Assembly (NCBI GenBank): GCA_023389575.1
Contig: JAEWEG010000093.1
Span: 76,441-140,440 of the forward strand
Direction: 5' to 3'
Origin: Chloroflexota bacterium
Lineage (GTDB): Bacteria > Chloroflexota > Chloroflexia > Thermomicrobiales > UBA6265
DNA length: 64,000 nt
Shown here: positions 38,340 to 46,896 of the stretch, one piece after another
Position numbering within the stretch: the stretch's first letter is position 1
Layout: each line of letters opens with the position of its first letter
Position numbers and translations under genes: made by a program
Notes under the pieces: generated by a model
The model's input: the letters and a program-made list of their open reading frames with translations, nothing else
Told to the model about the DNA's origin: nothing
Database searches by the model: none

Positions 38340-38834
38340 ATGGACATGGAATCGCAGCCTCCCAGACCTCGCCTGGACGCCCAACGCACCAACGAACGAC
38401 CGCACGTCCTCGTCGTGTCCGACGACCCGGGGCTCTCCGAATTCTTCGCCGAGGGACTGCCGTTGGGTGGTTTCTGGGTCTCGGTGATCGCAAGCGGACT
38501 CCAGGCGCTCGAGGTGTTTCGACTCCGCCAGTTCGATCTCGTCGTGGTCGACGCCGGAATGCAGAGTTTCGACGCGATGGAGTTCCTTCGGCGGCTGCGT
38601 GGGATTTCCCAGCTCGATCCCGGAGGCGCCGCGCGAACGTCCGCGCCGGTGGTCCTCGTCGAATCCGTGGAACCGGCAACACCCCGTCCAATCGAGGAAC
38701 TTGGCATCAAGGGCGTACTTGTCGCGCCGATCGAGCTCGAGGACGCCGTGCGCGAACTGCACCAGGTCTTCGCCGCCTGGCGTCAATCCAACCCTGACGC
38801 GCCCCTCGCCGATTCCGCCAACCGCGCCTTTTGA
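38340..38834 (+). CDS. Stand-alone degenerate response-regulator receiver protein
   Basis: The 164-aa product is essentially one receiver domain: acidic pair in VLVVSDDPG, phospho-acceptor Asp in LVVVDAGMQ, and a Ser in VLVESVE at the switch position. The invariant Lys that normally precedes Pro is replaced (GVLVAPIE), so phosphorylation chemistry may be lost or altered. It has no output domain. The start could be ATG 38340 or 38346; neither has a strong ribosome site. Its last 52 nt overlap the end of the convergent phoU gene, an unusually long tail overlap. Confidence 0.68.
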   Translation: MDMESQPPRPRLDAQRTNERPHVLVVSDDPGLSEFFAEGLPLGGFWVSVIASGLQALEVFRLRQFDLVVVDAGMQSFDAMEFLRRLRGISQLDPGGAARTSAPVVLVESVEPATPRPIEELGIKGVLVAPIELEDAVRELHQVFAAWRQSNPDAPLADSANRAF

Positions 38835-39502
38835 CGCTTCTTGCGTCCACCGCCGAGCTCTTCGGTCTCACCGGTCACCGTGAACACCACGCGCTCGCAG
38901 ATGTTCGTCACCCGGTCCGCGATCCGCTCGATGCCATGCGCCGCCCAAAGCAAGTGCGTCGCGCGATTGATGGTGCTCGGGTCCGCCAGCATGTAAGTCA
39001 GAAGTTCCCGGTAAATCTGGTCGTTGAGCGTATCCACTTCGTCATCGCGAATCGCCGTTCTCCGCGCCAGGTCCACGTCGTTCTCCATGAACGCGGTGAT
39101 CGCGTGGGAGAGCATCTCCCGGGCGATCAAGCTCATCCGGGGAATATCGACGAGCGGCTTGAGCAGCGCTTCGTCGCTCGTGTCGATCACGATCTTGGCG
39201 ATACCCGCGGCGTGATCGCCCATCCGTTCGAGGTCGGTGAACACCTGAAGCGCCGCCGCGATCCGGCGCAAGTCTCCCGCCATTGGCGCCTGGGTCGCGA
39301 TCAGCGTGAGACTTCGCTCCTCGCCCACCCAGCGCGCCTCGTTGATCTCCTTGTCGCCCTTGCGAACCTGGCGGGCCAGCACCACATCCTGGGTCTGGAG
39401 CGCGTCGATCGCCCGGGCGATGGCCTTGTCCACCATGCTGGCCATGGCCACTACATGGTCGCGCAGGTCTTCGATCTGTTGTCCGTATGCTGCCCGGGTC
39501 AT
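38783..39502 (-). CDS. phoU: Phosphate-signalling regulator PhoU
   Basis: PhoU links the Pst transporter to the phosphate two-component system and dampens signalling when phosphate is plentiful. The 239-aa product has the two three-helix repeats, with metal-binding signatures DLERMGDHAAGIAK (about 93-106) and HGIERIADRVTNIC (about 193-206). The ATG at 39502 has GGAGGG 4-9 nt upstream; a longer in-frame start lacks a site. It closes the phoB-pstSCAB-phoU series. The final Lys/Arg-rich tail is non-conserved and overlaps the receiver-like gene. Confidence 0.94.
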   Translation of the reverse strand: MTRAAYGQQIEDLRDHVVAMASMVDKAIARAIDALQTQDVVLARQVRKGDKEINEARWVGEERSLTLIATQAPMAGDLRRIAAALQVFTDLERMGDHAAGIAKIVIDTSDEALLKPLVDIPRMSLIAREMLSHAITAFMENDVDLARRTAIRDDEVDTLNDQIYRELLTYMLADPSTINRATHLLWAAHGIERIADRVTNICERVVFTVTGETEELGGGRKKRQKARLAESARGASGLD

Positions 39503-39552
39503 TGTCCCTCCGATATGCGGCGCCAGGCGCAGGCGTTTGCTGGTGACCAAAC

Positions 39553-40386
39553 CTAACCGAACCGGCCGGTGATGTAGTCCTCGGTTCGCTGGTCGTCGGG
39601 GTTGGTGAAGATCTTCTGGGTCGGTCCTGATTCGACCAGGATGCCCTGCCGCTGCTCGTTGAGCGAGTAGAATACGGTTTTGTCGGACACTCGCGCCGCC
39701 TGCTGCATGTTGTGCGTCACGATGATGATCGTGTACTGCTGTTCCAGTTCCCGCAGCAACTCCTCGATCTTGAGCGTCGAGATCGGGTCGAGCGCCGAGG
39801 CTGGCTCATCGAGCAGGATCACATCCGGGTTGATCGCCAACGCCCGGGCGATACACAGGCGCTGCTGCTGGCCGCCCGACAGCGCCATGCCGCTGTCCTT
39901 GAGCTTGTCCTTGACCTCGTCCCACAGGGCCGCCTGGCGCAGGCACCGCTCGACGTGTTCCTTCATGTTCCCCTTGAAGCCATTGATCTTCGCGCCCCAG
40001 GCCACGTTGTCGTAGATGCTCTTGGGGAACGGGTTCGGCTTCTGGAAGACCATGCCGATGCGACGTCGCACCTCCACCGGATCGACCTTGGGCGCGAGGA
40101 TCTCCTGGCCGAAGTACTCGATGCTGCCCTCGACCCGGGCGGTGGGAATGAGATCGTTCATTCGATTGATGCACCGGAGCACCGTGCTCTTCCCACAGCC
40201 TGATGGACCGATAAACGCGGTGATCCGGTTGCGCGGGACGTCGACGGTGACGTCCTTTACCGCGTGGTTACTTCCGTAAAAGACATTGACTTCCCGGAGC
40301 TGGACAACCATTTCCTGGTGTTCGTAACTGGCCTCCTCCCTGAAGTAATCGGAGTTGACCTTGGGGATGGATGGACTGGATACCAT
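39553..40386 (-). CDS. pstB: Phosphate ABC transporter ATP-binding protein PstB
   Basis: The 277-aa ATPase shows Walker A GPSGCGKST (about 60), the PstB-specific GMVFQKPNPFPKSIYDNV, signature LSGGQQQRLCIARAL, Walker B LLDEPASALDP and H-loop IIVTHNMQQAARV. It powers high-affinity phosphate import. It is 3 nt after pstA and 50 nt before phoU. An internal ATG at residue 26 (MVVQLREVNVFYG) would also give a normal PstB, so the N-terminal 25 residues are uncertain. Confidence 0.96.
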   Translation of the reverse strand: MVSSPSIPKVNSDYFREEASYEHQEMVVQLREVNVFYGSNHAVKDVTVDVPRNRITAFIGPSGCGKSTVLRCINRMNDLIPTARVEGSIEYFGQEILAPKVDPVEVRRRIGMVFQKPNPFPKSIYDNVAWGAKINGFKGNMKEHVERCLRQAALWDEVKDKLKDSGMALSGGQQQRLCIARALAINPDVILLDEPASALDPISTLKIEELLRELEQQYTIIIVTHNMQQAARVSDKTVFYSLNEQRQGILVESGPTQKIFTNPDDQRTEDYITGRFG

Positions 40387-40389
40387 GGT

Positions 40390-41307
40390 CTAAACCCTGT
40401 TCCTGTTGAGACGCTGGCGAAGGAAGATGGCGAAGGCGTTCATCGAGAGCAAAATGATCAGCAGGACGATGATCGCCGCCGCCGAAAGGTGCTCGAAGTC
40501 TTTTTGCGGTCGGGCCGACCAATTATAGATTTGCACCGGCATGGCCGTGAACGAACTCAATGGACCCTCCGGCCGACTAAGCACCAGGCTGGACGCGCCT
40601 ACCACGATCAGCGGCGCCGTTTCACCGATCGCCCTGGACATCGAGAGGATCATGCCCGTGAGGATACCCGGCATGGCGCTCGGGAGGACATGCGAGCGAA
40701 TGGTTTGCCACTTGGTGGCGCCCAGACCATACGATGCCTGGCGTAGTCCCAGTGGAACCGCCCGGATCGCTTCCTGAGAGGAGATCACGACCACCGGCAG
40801 GATCAGGAGTCCCATGGTCAAGGCGCCCGCCGTGATACTGCGGCCCAGGTTCAACCATTGTACGAAAAGCACCAACCCGAGCAGACCGTAGACGATGGAT
40901 GGTACGCCGGCCAGGTTCGAGATATTGGTTTGGACGAACCGGGTGAAGGCGTTCCTCGGTGCGTACTCCTCGATGTAGATCGCGCTGCCGACCCCCACCA
41001 GGAACGAGAACACCGCCGAGCCCAGGACGATCCAGATCGACCCCCAGATGCCGGAGTTGAACCCGGCGATCTCCGGATTGCGCGATGGCATGTCGGTGAT
41101 CAGGTGCCAGGAGAGCCAGCCGAGGCCGGGTTCGAGGATCGACCAGAGCAGCATGCCCAGCATGACGATGGCAAGCAGCGTCGCTCCGAACAGGAGCCAG
41201 CGCCAGACCTCGCCAACGGCCTTCCGCTGGCCCACTCGCGGGTTCCAGCCTGCCTTGCTGGCGACTGGGGTCGCCGCGATCTCGCCCGCGTTCGATTGCC
41301 CCATCAT
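40390..41307 (-). CDS. pstA: Phosphate ABC transporter permease PstA
   Basis: The 305-aa membrane protein has six predicted helices and the permease EAA-like loop (QEAIRAVPLGLRQASYGLGA, about 188-207) that docks to PstB. The N-terminal region carries WHLITDMPSRNPEIAGFNSG, a PstA hallmark. It overlaps the pstC stop by 4 nt, so the two channel subunits are coupled. Confidence 0.94.
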   Translation of the reverse strand: MMGQSNAGEIAATPVASKAGWNPRVGQRKAVGEVWRWLLFGATLLAIVMLGMLLWSILEPGLGWLSWHLITDMPSRNPEIAGFNSGIWGSIWIVLGSAVFSFLVGVGSAIYIEEYAPRNAFTRFVQTNISNLAGVPSIVYGLLGLVLFVQWLNLGRSITAGALTMGLLILPVVVISSQEAIRAVPLGLRQASYGLGATKWQTIRSHVLPSAMPGILTGMILSMSRAIGETAPLIVVGASSLVLSRPEGPLSSFTAMPVQIYNWSARPQKDFEHLSAAAIIVLLIILLSMNAFAIFLRQRLNRNRV

Positions 41308-42266
41308 TCGTACTCCTCCCGGAACCGTCGAGCCACCCAGTGACTAAGAATGTTCATCGTTAGCGTCATCAGGAACAGCAGCAGGCCGACCGCGAACAGT
41401 GAGTAAAACTGCGTGGACCCGCGCGACACGTCGCCGCTGAAGGCCTGGGCGATGAAGCCGGTCATCGTCTGCATGCTGTCTCGTGGATCCCATGGTCCGG
41501 CGGCCCCCATGCCCGATGGCCGGCTGCCGGCCGCGAGGGCCACGATCATCGTTTCGCCGATGGCCCGGGAAATCGCCAGGATGAACGAGGCGATGACGCC
41601 GGAAATCGCGGCCGGCAACACGATGCGAACGGCCGTCTCGAATCTGGTCGCGCCGAGCCCATACGCCGCCTCGCGAAGGGATCGTGGCACCGCTCGCATG
41701 CTGTCTTCGGAGAGCGACGCAACAAGCGGAAGGCTCATGACGCCCACCGCGATGCCCGCCGCGAGTCCATTGAACGTGCCGACATCGATGATTGGCTTGA
41801 GCAGGTTCGGCGTGATGAACTTGAGCGCGAAGAACCCGAACACGATTGTTGGGATTCCCGCGAGGATTTCGAGGATTGGCTTGATCACGGCCCGGGTTCG
41901 CTCGCCCGCGTATTCGCTCAGGTAGATGGCCGCCATCAGGCCAAACGGAATCGAAATGAGCGCGGATATTCCGGCGATGGTTACGGTGCCGCGAACCAAT
42001 GGCAGAACGCCAAACGATGGCTCGCCGAACAACGCAGTCCATTCGGTCCCAAACAGGAAGTCGGCAACGGGAACCTCCCGGAAGAATCTCAGGGCCTCCC
42101 ACACCAGGATCACGACAATGCCAATGGTCGTCAGGAGCGTGAATACCGCGCAAGCAGTGAGCAACCACTTAACCAGGTGCTCGGAGAACGCTCGGTTGCG
42201 CCTCCCGGTGAGATCCATTGGCGGCCGTGCCGGAGCAGGGGCCATTGTATTGCCGGGTGCAGCCAA
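41304..42266 (-). CDS. pstC: Phosphate ABC transporter permease PstC
   Basis: The 320-aa membrane protein has about six helices, the PstC signature GTEWTALFGEPSFGVLPLVR, and the EAA-like loop ALSEDSMRAVPRSLREAAYG-type segment with LREAAYGLGATRFET. The start is set at TTG 42266, which has AAAGGA 7 nt upstream. The ATG at 42245 has no ribosome site, and a longer in-frame start also reads TTG. A stem-loop lies between it and pstS, probably lowering pstC expression relative to the binding protein. Confidence 0.93.
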   Translation of the reverse strand: MAAPGNTMAPAPARPPMDLTGRRNRAFSEHLVKWLLTACAVFTLLTTIGIVVILVWEALRFFREVPVADFLFGTEWTALFGEPSFGVLPLVRGTVTIAGISALISIPFGLMAAIYLSEYAGERTRAVIKPILEILAGIPTIVFGFFALKFITPNLLKPIIDVGTFNGLAAGIAVGVMSLPLVASLSEDSMRAVPRSLREAAYGLGATRFETAVRIVLPAAISGVIASFILAISRAIGETMIVALAAGSRPSGMGAAGPWDPRDSMQTMTGFIAQAFSGDVSRGSTQFYSLFAVGLLLFLMTLTMNILSHWVARRFREEYE

Positions 42267-42330
42267 TTCACGTCCTTTCGACTTCAAGACAGGGTCTCAT
42301 CGGGCCGGCGAATCCGGCTCCTCAACCTGG

Positions 42331-42366
42331 CACAAGCCCGATCGCCAACTGGCGACCGGGCTTGTG
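42331..42366 (-). other. Intercistronic hairpin between pstS and pstC
   Basis: CACAAGCCCG (42331-42340) pairs with 42357-42366, and after one mismatch the stem continues for 5 bp around an AACT loop. No T-run follows on the minus strand. It is more likely an RNA-stabilising or partial-attenuation hairpin at the end of pstS than a full terminator. Confidence 0.65.
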
Positions 42367-42379
42367 CCTTACAGGGCGA

Positions 42380-43408
42380 TCAGGCGGCCGGGGTTGCCGA
42401 CGCCGACGCTTCGCTGTCGGGAGCGAGTTCGCCCGAGATCGCGGCCTCGAGCTTCTCCTGCTGTTCGGCGAGCGATTCGCCAGGGAGGGCGATGTATCCG
42501 ACGTCCTCGGCCAGCGGGCCACTGTTGGCCAGGTAGAACCGCAGGAACTCCTGTAGGCTGGGATCGGACTGGAGGTCTCCAGCGTTGACGTACACGAAGA
42601 GCGTTCGCGACAGCGGGGCGTACGAGCCATCGCCGATGGTCTCGATGCTCGGCGCCACCGGACCATTGCCAGCGTCGATCGCGACCGCCTTGAGGCTATC
42701 CTGGTTTTCGACGTAGTAGGCGAAACCGAAGTAGCCGAGGGCGTTGGTGCTGCCGATGACACCCTGGACCAGCACGTTGTCGTCCTCGCTCGGGATGTAG
42801 TCGGTCCGGACCGCGACATCGTCGCCGAGGATTTCCTCGTTGAAGTAGTCGAAGGTGCCGGAGTCAGCACCCGGGCCGTACAGCTCGATCGGCTCTTCCG
42901 GCCATTCCGGGTTCACATCCGACCAGTTGACGACTCCACCGTCGGCGCTCCAGATCTGGGCGAGCTGTTCGACGGTGAGGGACTCGACGAAGTCGTTGTC
43001 GGCGCTCACAACCACCGTGATTCCGTCGTAGGCCACGTTGAGCACGTAGTAGCCAACGCCATTCTCGGCGGCCAGCGCGGACTCATCGTCCGAAATGGGG
43101 CGTGACGCGTTCGAGATCTGGATTTCGCCGTTGGCGAACCGCTCGAAACCACCACCGGAACCGGAAATGCCGTTGGTGACCGTGATGCCAGGGGCAACCG
43201 CGGCGAATTCCTCGATCACGGCCTCGGTGAGCGGTCCAACCGTGGACGATCCATCGGCTTCGATCGTGCCCTCAATCTCGGAAATATTGTCTGGCGCGGT
43301 GTACTCGGTCTGCGCCGAAACGATGCCGAAGCCAGCCAGCGGCGCCGCGGCGAGTACCGCGGCCGACCCAATCACCATCTTGCGTCGAGAAATAATCGCA
43401 TCGAACAT
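42380..43408 (-). CDS. pstS: Phosphate-binding protein PstS
   Basis: The 342-aa protein has a signal with a twin Arg (ISRRKMVIGSAAVLAAAP), suggesting Tat export, and ends in a flexible acidic/Ala tail. Phosphate-binding motifs are clear: EADGSSTVGPLTEAV (about 50-64), SGSGGGFERFANGE and PGADSGTFDYF. It delivers phosphate to PstC/PstA. The ATG at 43408 has AAGGAG 8 nt upstream. It follows phoB by 87 nt on the same strand; a hairpin lies in that gap. Confidence 0.95.
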   Translation of the reverse strand: MFDAIISRRKMVIGSAAVLAAAPLAGFGIVSAQTEYTAPDNISEIEGTIEADGSSTVGPLTEAVIEEFAAVAPGITVTNGISGSGGGFERFANGEIQISNASRPISDDESALAAENGVGYYVLNVAYDGITVVVSADNDFVESLTVEQLAQIWSADGGVVNWSDVNPEWPEEPIELYGPGADSGTFDYFNEEILGDDVAVRTDYIPSEDDNVLVQGVIGSTNALGYFGFAYYVENQDSLKAVAIDAGNGPVAPSIETIGDGSYAPLSRTLFVYVNAGDLQSDPSLQEFLRFYLANSGPLAEDVGYIALPGESLAEQQEKLEAAISGELAPDSEASASATPAA

Positions 43409-43444
43409 GTTGGACTTCTCCTTGAATCAACTGTGTACCGACCA

Positions 43445-43463
43445 TCGGACGAACGTCGTCCGA
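43445..43463. other. Perfect 8-3-8 inverted repeat between phoB and pstS
   Basis: TCGGACGA, three bases, then TCGTCCGA. It lies in the middle of the 87-nt gap between phoB and pstS. It may act as an RNA hairpin that sets relative expression, or as an operator in a pstS promoter; no T-run follows. Confidence 0.5.
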
Positions 43464-43495
43464 CCCATGCTGAAAGACAGGCTCCGATGCCCGGT

Positions 43496-44290
43496 CTACT
43501 CAGCTGCCTTCGTGACCTGAAGTGAGTTTCCAGACGCCGCCGCTCCCGCTTCCGAAGCGACCCGCTGCTCTGGATCGAGAACGAACCGGTATCCGGCGCC
43601 ATAAACGGTGCGGATGCAGTCGCTCGTCATGCCCGCCGCCTGCAGCTTTCCGCGCAGCCACGAAATGTGAACATCCACCGTGCGCTCGTCGACGAACACA
43701 TCGGTGCCCCAGACGGAATCGAGCAGCTCCTGTCGCTGGAACACCCGTCCTGGCTCCATTGCCAGGGTGACGAGCAGGCCGAATTCCTTCGGCCGCAACA
43801 GAAGCTCCTCCTCGCCGACCCTTGCCCTGCGGCGATCGGGTTCGACCTGGAGCTTTCCTCGGTAGAGGATGCTTGGCGGTTTCGCGGAGGCCACCGCCTT
43901 GCGGCGCACCACGGCCCTTACCCGCGCCAGCAGCTCCCGAAGCGCGAACGGCTTGACCACGTAGTCGTCGGCGCCCAGTTCGAAACCATCGACTCGATCC
44001 TGTTCCTCGCCTTTCGCCGAGAGCATCAGCACCGGAAAGTCGTGGTCCTTTCGAAGCGCGCGCAGCACCTGGAACCCGTTGAGCCTGGGTAGCATGACGT
44101 CCAGAATCATCAGGTCCAGGCGATGGCCGTGTTCGCCCACCACCTCAAGCGCCGACGCCCCGTCCGCCGCGGTCAGAACCTCGTATCCCTCACGCACCAG
44201 GTTGAACGCCAGGGTGCTTCTCAGGGTCGGATCGTCCTCGACGAGCAGAACGGTTGCCTCTTCGCGTTGGTCATGTGGCTGTGCCGCCAT
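43496..44290 (-). CDS. phoB: PhoB/PhoP-type winged-helix response regulator
   Basis: The OmpR-family regulator has a receiver domain (acidic pair in LLVEDDP, Asp64 in MILDVMLPRLNG, Lys in VVKPFALREL) and a C-terminal winged helix (LRPKEFGLLVTLAMEPG, VDVHISWLRGKL, IRTVYGAGYRF). Its place directly upstream of pstSCAB-phoU marks it as the phosphate-response regulator. No histidine kinase gene accompanies it, so the PhoR partner is elsewhere. The ATG at 44290 gives 264 aa with GGAGG 12 nt upstream; a GTG at 44332 is the alternative. Three TTAACA-like repeats upstream suggest autoregulation. Confidence 0.88.
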   Translation of the reverse strand: MAAQPHDQREEATVLLVEDDPTLRSTLAFNLVREGYEVLTAADGASALEVVGEHGHRLDLMILDVMLPRLNGFQVLRALRKDHDFPVLMLSAKGEEQDRVDGFELGADDYVVKPFALRELLARVRAVVRRKAVASAKPPSILYRGKLQVEPDRRRARVGEEELLLRPKEFGLLVTLAMEPGRVFQRQELLDSVWGTDVFVDERTVDVHISWLRGKLQAAGMTSDCIRTVYGAGYRFVLDPEQRVASEAGAAASGNSLQVTKAAE

Positions 44291-44354
44291 TGCCTGGTTT
44301 CGCCTCCACCCGCTGAACCGTGGAATGTTCACGAGAGCAATGATCGGCGGCGGA

Positions 44355-44382
44355 GCTTAATGGTTTGTAAGCGGAGTGTTAA
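44355..44382 (-). promoter_or_regulatory. Candidate Pho box upstream of phoB
   Basis: On the minus strand three hexamers, TTAACA, CTTACA and TTAAGC, follow each other with exactly 5 nt between them. This is an 11-bp period, the layout of PhoP/PhoB tandem repeats (TTxACA-N5 type). They lie 65-92 nt upstream of the phoB ATG in a locally AT-rich stretch. A further TTAAGC occurs at 44417-44422. Confidence 0.6.
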
Positions 44383-44514
44383 ATAACCGCGCGGAAAAGG
44401 TAAAAAACGGCGATTCGCTTAACAGCTCAGGCGTATCTGGGCACAAGGAACCTCCAGCGGTTAAATGCTTGCCGGAGGTCCGCGTCGATGTATTAAGCCG
44501 GGGAGTTGTCAATG

Positions 44515-45828
44515 TCAGGGCGTAACAGCCGGTGTCGCCTCCACGGTTTGCTGGGCCAAATGTGTCGGACGGCTCTTGCCCTGATCGAGAAATGACACCG
44601 CCGCGGTCACGAACGGATCGCCAGAACGCACGCCCGCGCCGGAGCCGGTCGTCAGCAGGACATCGGGATTGATGCCTTCCCCCTGGATTCGCCCCTTGCT
44701 CGGCGTGAACCACTCGGCCACTGTCACCCGCAGCGAGGCGCCATCGTCAAAGTCGAAGATGCGCTGGACCGACCCCTTGCCGAAGGTTCTCTCACCAATC
44801 ACCAGCGCGCGATCGTAATCACGCAGCGAACCCGCCACGATCTCGGCGGCGCTGGCCGTGTTCCCGTCCACGAGCACGATGAGGGGCAAGTCGGTCGGCC
44901 CCGATTCGCCATTGATGATCGGAATTGCCGCCTCGTTGCCCGGACCGGGTGTCGTGTCCTCGTACAGCGCTGGACCAACGTCCTCGGGCAGGAAGCGCCC
45001 GATCGTTTCCTGGGCGGACCGTACCCAGCCACCGCCGTTACCTCGCAGGTCCAGCACGATACCAGTGATACCGGTCGCCTCGGCTTCGGCCAGCGCCTCG
45101 TCGAGTTCCTGGGTCGTCCTATCGCCAAAAATGTCGATCGCGATTCGCATGTAGGTGGTGCCTTCGATCTGCTCCCACGCCACGGGATGCACGATGATCG
45201 CCTCGCGCTCGATGCTGAGCGTGATCGGCCCCTCGGCTGCTGGCTGCTGGATCGTCAGATCCACGGACGAGCCCACCGGCCCGCGCAGGTCCAGGCCGGT
45301 GAGATCACCTTCGATCGCCGCCACTGGTCGATTGTCGATCCGAACGACGACATCACCCGCCTTGACGCCGGCTCGCGAAGCCGGGGTATCGGGTCCCACC
45401 CGGCCGACGAAGACCACGCCTTCAACCTCCTGAAGCGTGATCCCGATCCCGCCATACTCTCCTTCCAGTTCCTCGGCGGCGATCTGCGCCTCCATGGGTG
45501 GCAGGTAACGGGTGTAGTCGTCATTGAGACTCGAGAGCATTCCGCTGATCGCCTGCTGCTCCAGCGTGGTCTCGAACGTCACCTGCTCGTCTGGCGTTGT
45601 CGGCCGGTAGTAATAGTTGTTCGTCAATACGCCGGTGACGGCGTCCAGGTCCTCGAAGCCACCCTCGGCCTGGTTTGGCGCGGTCTCCCGGCCAACGTAG
45701 ATGCCGCCCACCATGCCCACCAGGAGCACGAGCAGGAACAGGGCCGACATGCGAAGATAGAAGTGCGTTGGCGACAGGGTCGCGGAGGACTTCCGCTCCG
45801 CGCCGCGCGGTGTCTGATCCTGAATCAT
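44515..45828 (-). CDS. Carboxy-terminal processing protease (S41, CtpA family)
   Basis: The 437-aa protein has one N-terminal membrane anchor (about 27-48), then a PDZ domain (GGIGITLQEVEGVVFVGRV, PASRAGVKAGDVVVRIDN). The S41 protease domain carries nucleophile Ser in DGNTASAAEIVAG and general-base Lys in GERTFGKGSVQ. It would cleave near the C-termini of exported proteins. The ATG at 45828 has AGGGGA 5 nt upstream; the frame is open further back without a site. It is divergent from coaX. Confidence 0.93.
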   Translation of the reverse strand: MIQDQTPRGAERKSSATLSPTHFYLRMSALFLLVLLVGMVGGIYVGRETAPNQAEGGFEDLDAVTGVLTNNYYYRPTTPDEQVTFETTLEQQAISGMLSSLNDDYTRYLPPMEAQIAAEELEGEYGGIGITLQEVEGVVFVGRVGPDTPASRAGVKAGDVVVRIDNRPVAAIEGDLTGLDLRGPVGSSVDLTIQQPAAEGPITLSIEREAIIVHPVAWEQIEGTTYMRIAIDIFGDRTTQELDEALAEAEATGITGIVLDLRGNGGGWVRSAQETIGRFLPEDVGPALYEDTTPGPGNEAAIPIINGESGPTDLPLIVLVDGNTASAAEIVAGSLRDYDRALVIGERTFGKGSVQRIFDFDDGASLRVTVAEWFTPSKGRIQGEGINPDVLLTTGSGAGVRSGDPFVTAAVSFLDQGKSRPTHLAQQTVEATPAVTP

Positions 45829-45923
45829 GATGTCCCCTGAGCCCACATGAAGGCTCACTTCACGCTCGATGTAGGTACTCTGGCCCAACGCGGGCGCCGA
45901 TTCGCGATCCCTGGGGTGAGGCA

Positions 45924-46709
45924 ATGCTGCTTGTTGTCGACGTCGGCAATACCAACACCGTATTCGGCCTGTTCGACATCGAGTCCAGAATGCAGGTCGC
46001 CAATGCTCGCATGTCCACCCGGCGCGATCGAATGCCGGATGAATGGTACGCGATCCTCGCTCCGGTCCTGAGTTCGGCCGGGATCGATCCAAATCGCATC
46101 ACCGCGATGGTCATTTCCAGCGTGGTGCCCAGCGTCACGCGCTGGCTGACGGAGATGGGAAGCAGCCACCTCGGCATCCAGGCCATGCAGGTGAGCGTCG
46201 ACCTGAATCTCGGGATTGGGATCGATTACCCGCAACCTCGCGAGATCGGCGCGGACCGGCTCGTCAACTCCGCCGCGGCGTTCCGGAAATACGGCGCTCC
46301 CCTGATCTCGATCGACTTCGGCACCGCGATCAACTTCGATATCGTGGATCACCACGGGAACTACGTTGGCGGAGCGCTCGCTCCGGGCCTGATCGTCGCC
46401 TTCGAGGCCATGACCTCGCGGGCTGCCCGCCTCTTCAATGTCGAGCTGGTTCCACCCGAGAACGCCATCGGCCGATCGACCACCGAAGCGCTCCAGTCCG
46501 GCATGGTGCTCGGCTACCTGTCGCTCCTCGAAGGCATGATCCGTCGCATCGAGGACGAACTCGAGGGCGACCCCACGGTCATCGTCACCGGTGGCTACAG
46601 CGAGATCTTCGCGGAGGCGTCACCTCTGATCGACGCCTACGAGCCCGACCTCACCATCGACGGCCTCCGGCTCGTCTACGAGTTGAACTCCGGCCAAGGC
46701 CACTCCTGA
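45924..46709 (+). CDS. coaX: Type III pantothenate kinase CoaX
   Basis: CoaX phosphorylates pantothenate, the first step of coenzyme A synthesis. The 261-aa product has the ASKHA motifs: LLVVDVGNTNTVFGLF at the N-terminus (phosphate-1), YPQPREIGADRLVNSAAA (pantothenate-binding region), ISIDFGTAINFD (phosphate-2) and VIVTGGYSEIF (adenosine). Length is normal. It is followed by a 187-nt gap holding a TATACT hexamer (46798-46803) that may serve the next gene. Confidence 0.95.
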   Translation: MLLVVDVGNTNTVFGLFDIESRMQVANARMSTRRDRMPDEWYAILAPVLSSAGIDPNRITAMVISSVVPSVTRWLTEMGSSHLGIQAMQVSVDLNLGIGIDYPQPREIGADRLVNSAAAFRKYGAPLISIDFGTAINFDIVDHHGNYVGGALAPGLIVAFEAMTSRAARLFNVELVPPENAIGRSTTEALQSGMVLGYLSLLEGMIRRIEDELEGDPTVIVTGGYSEIFAEASPLIDAYEPDLTIDGLRLVYELNSGQGHS

Positions 46710-46896
46710 TTTCCTACGGCCACCTTCGCCACCAGCGGGAACAGGAGGGAGGTCTGCATCGGCCCTTTCGTCGCTTTCCCAATCCCCTGCGCCCGCATAT
46801 ACTTCATCGAAACTCAACAAAGTGCGATCTGCTGCAAGACAGGTTCGCGAATAGTCACTACGGCGCGAGCTTGTCCACGTCTGGAAGAGGATGAGC

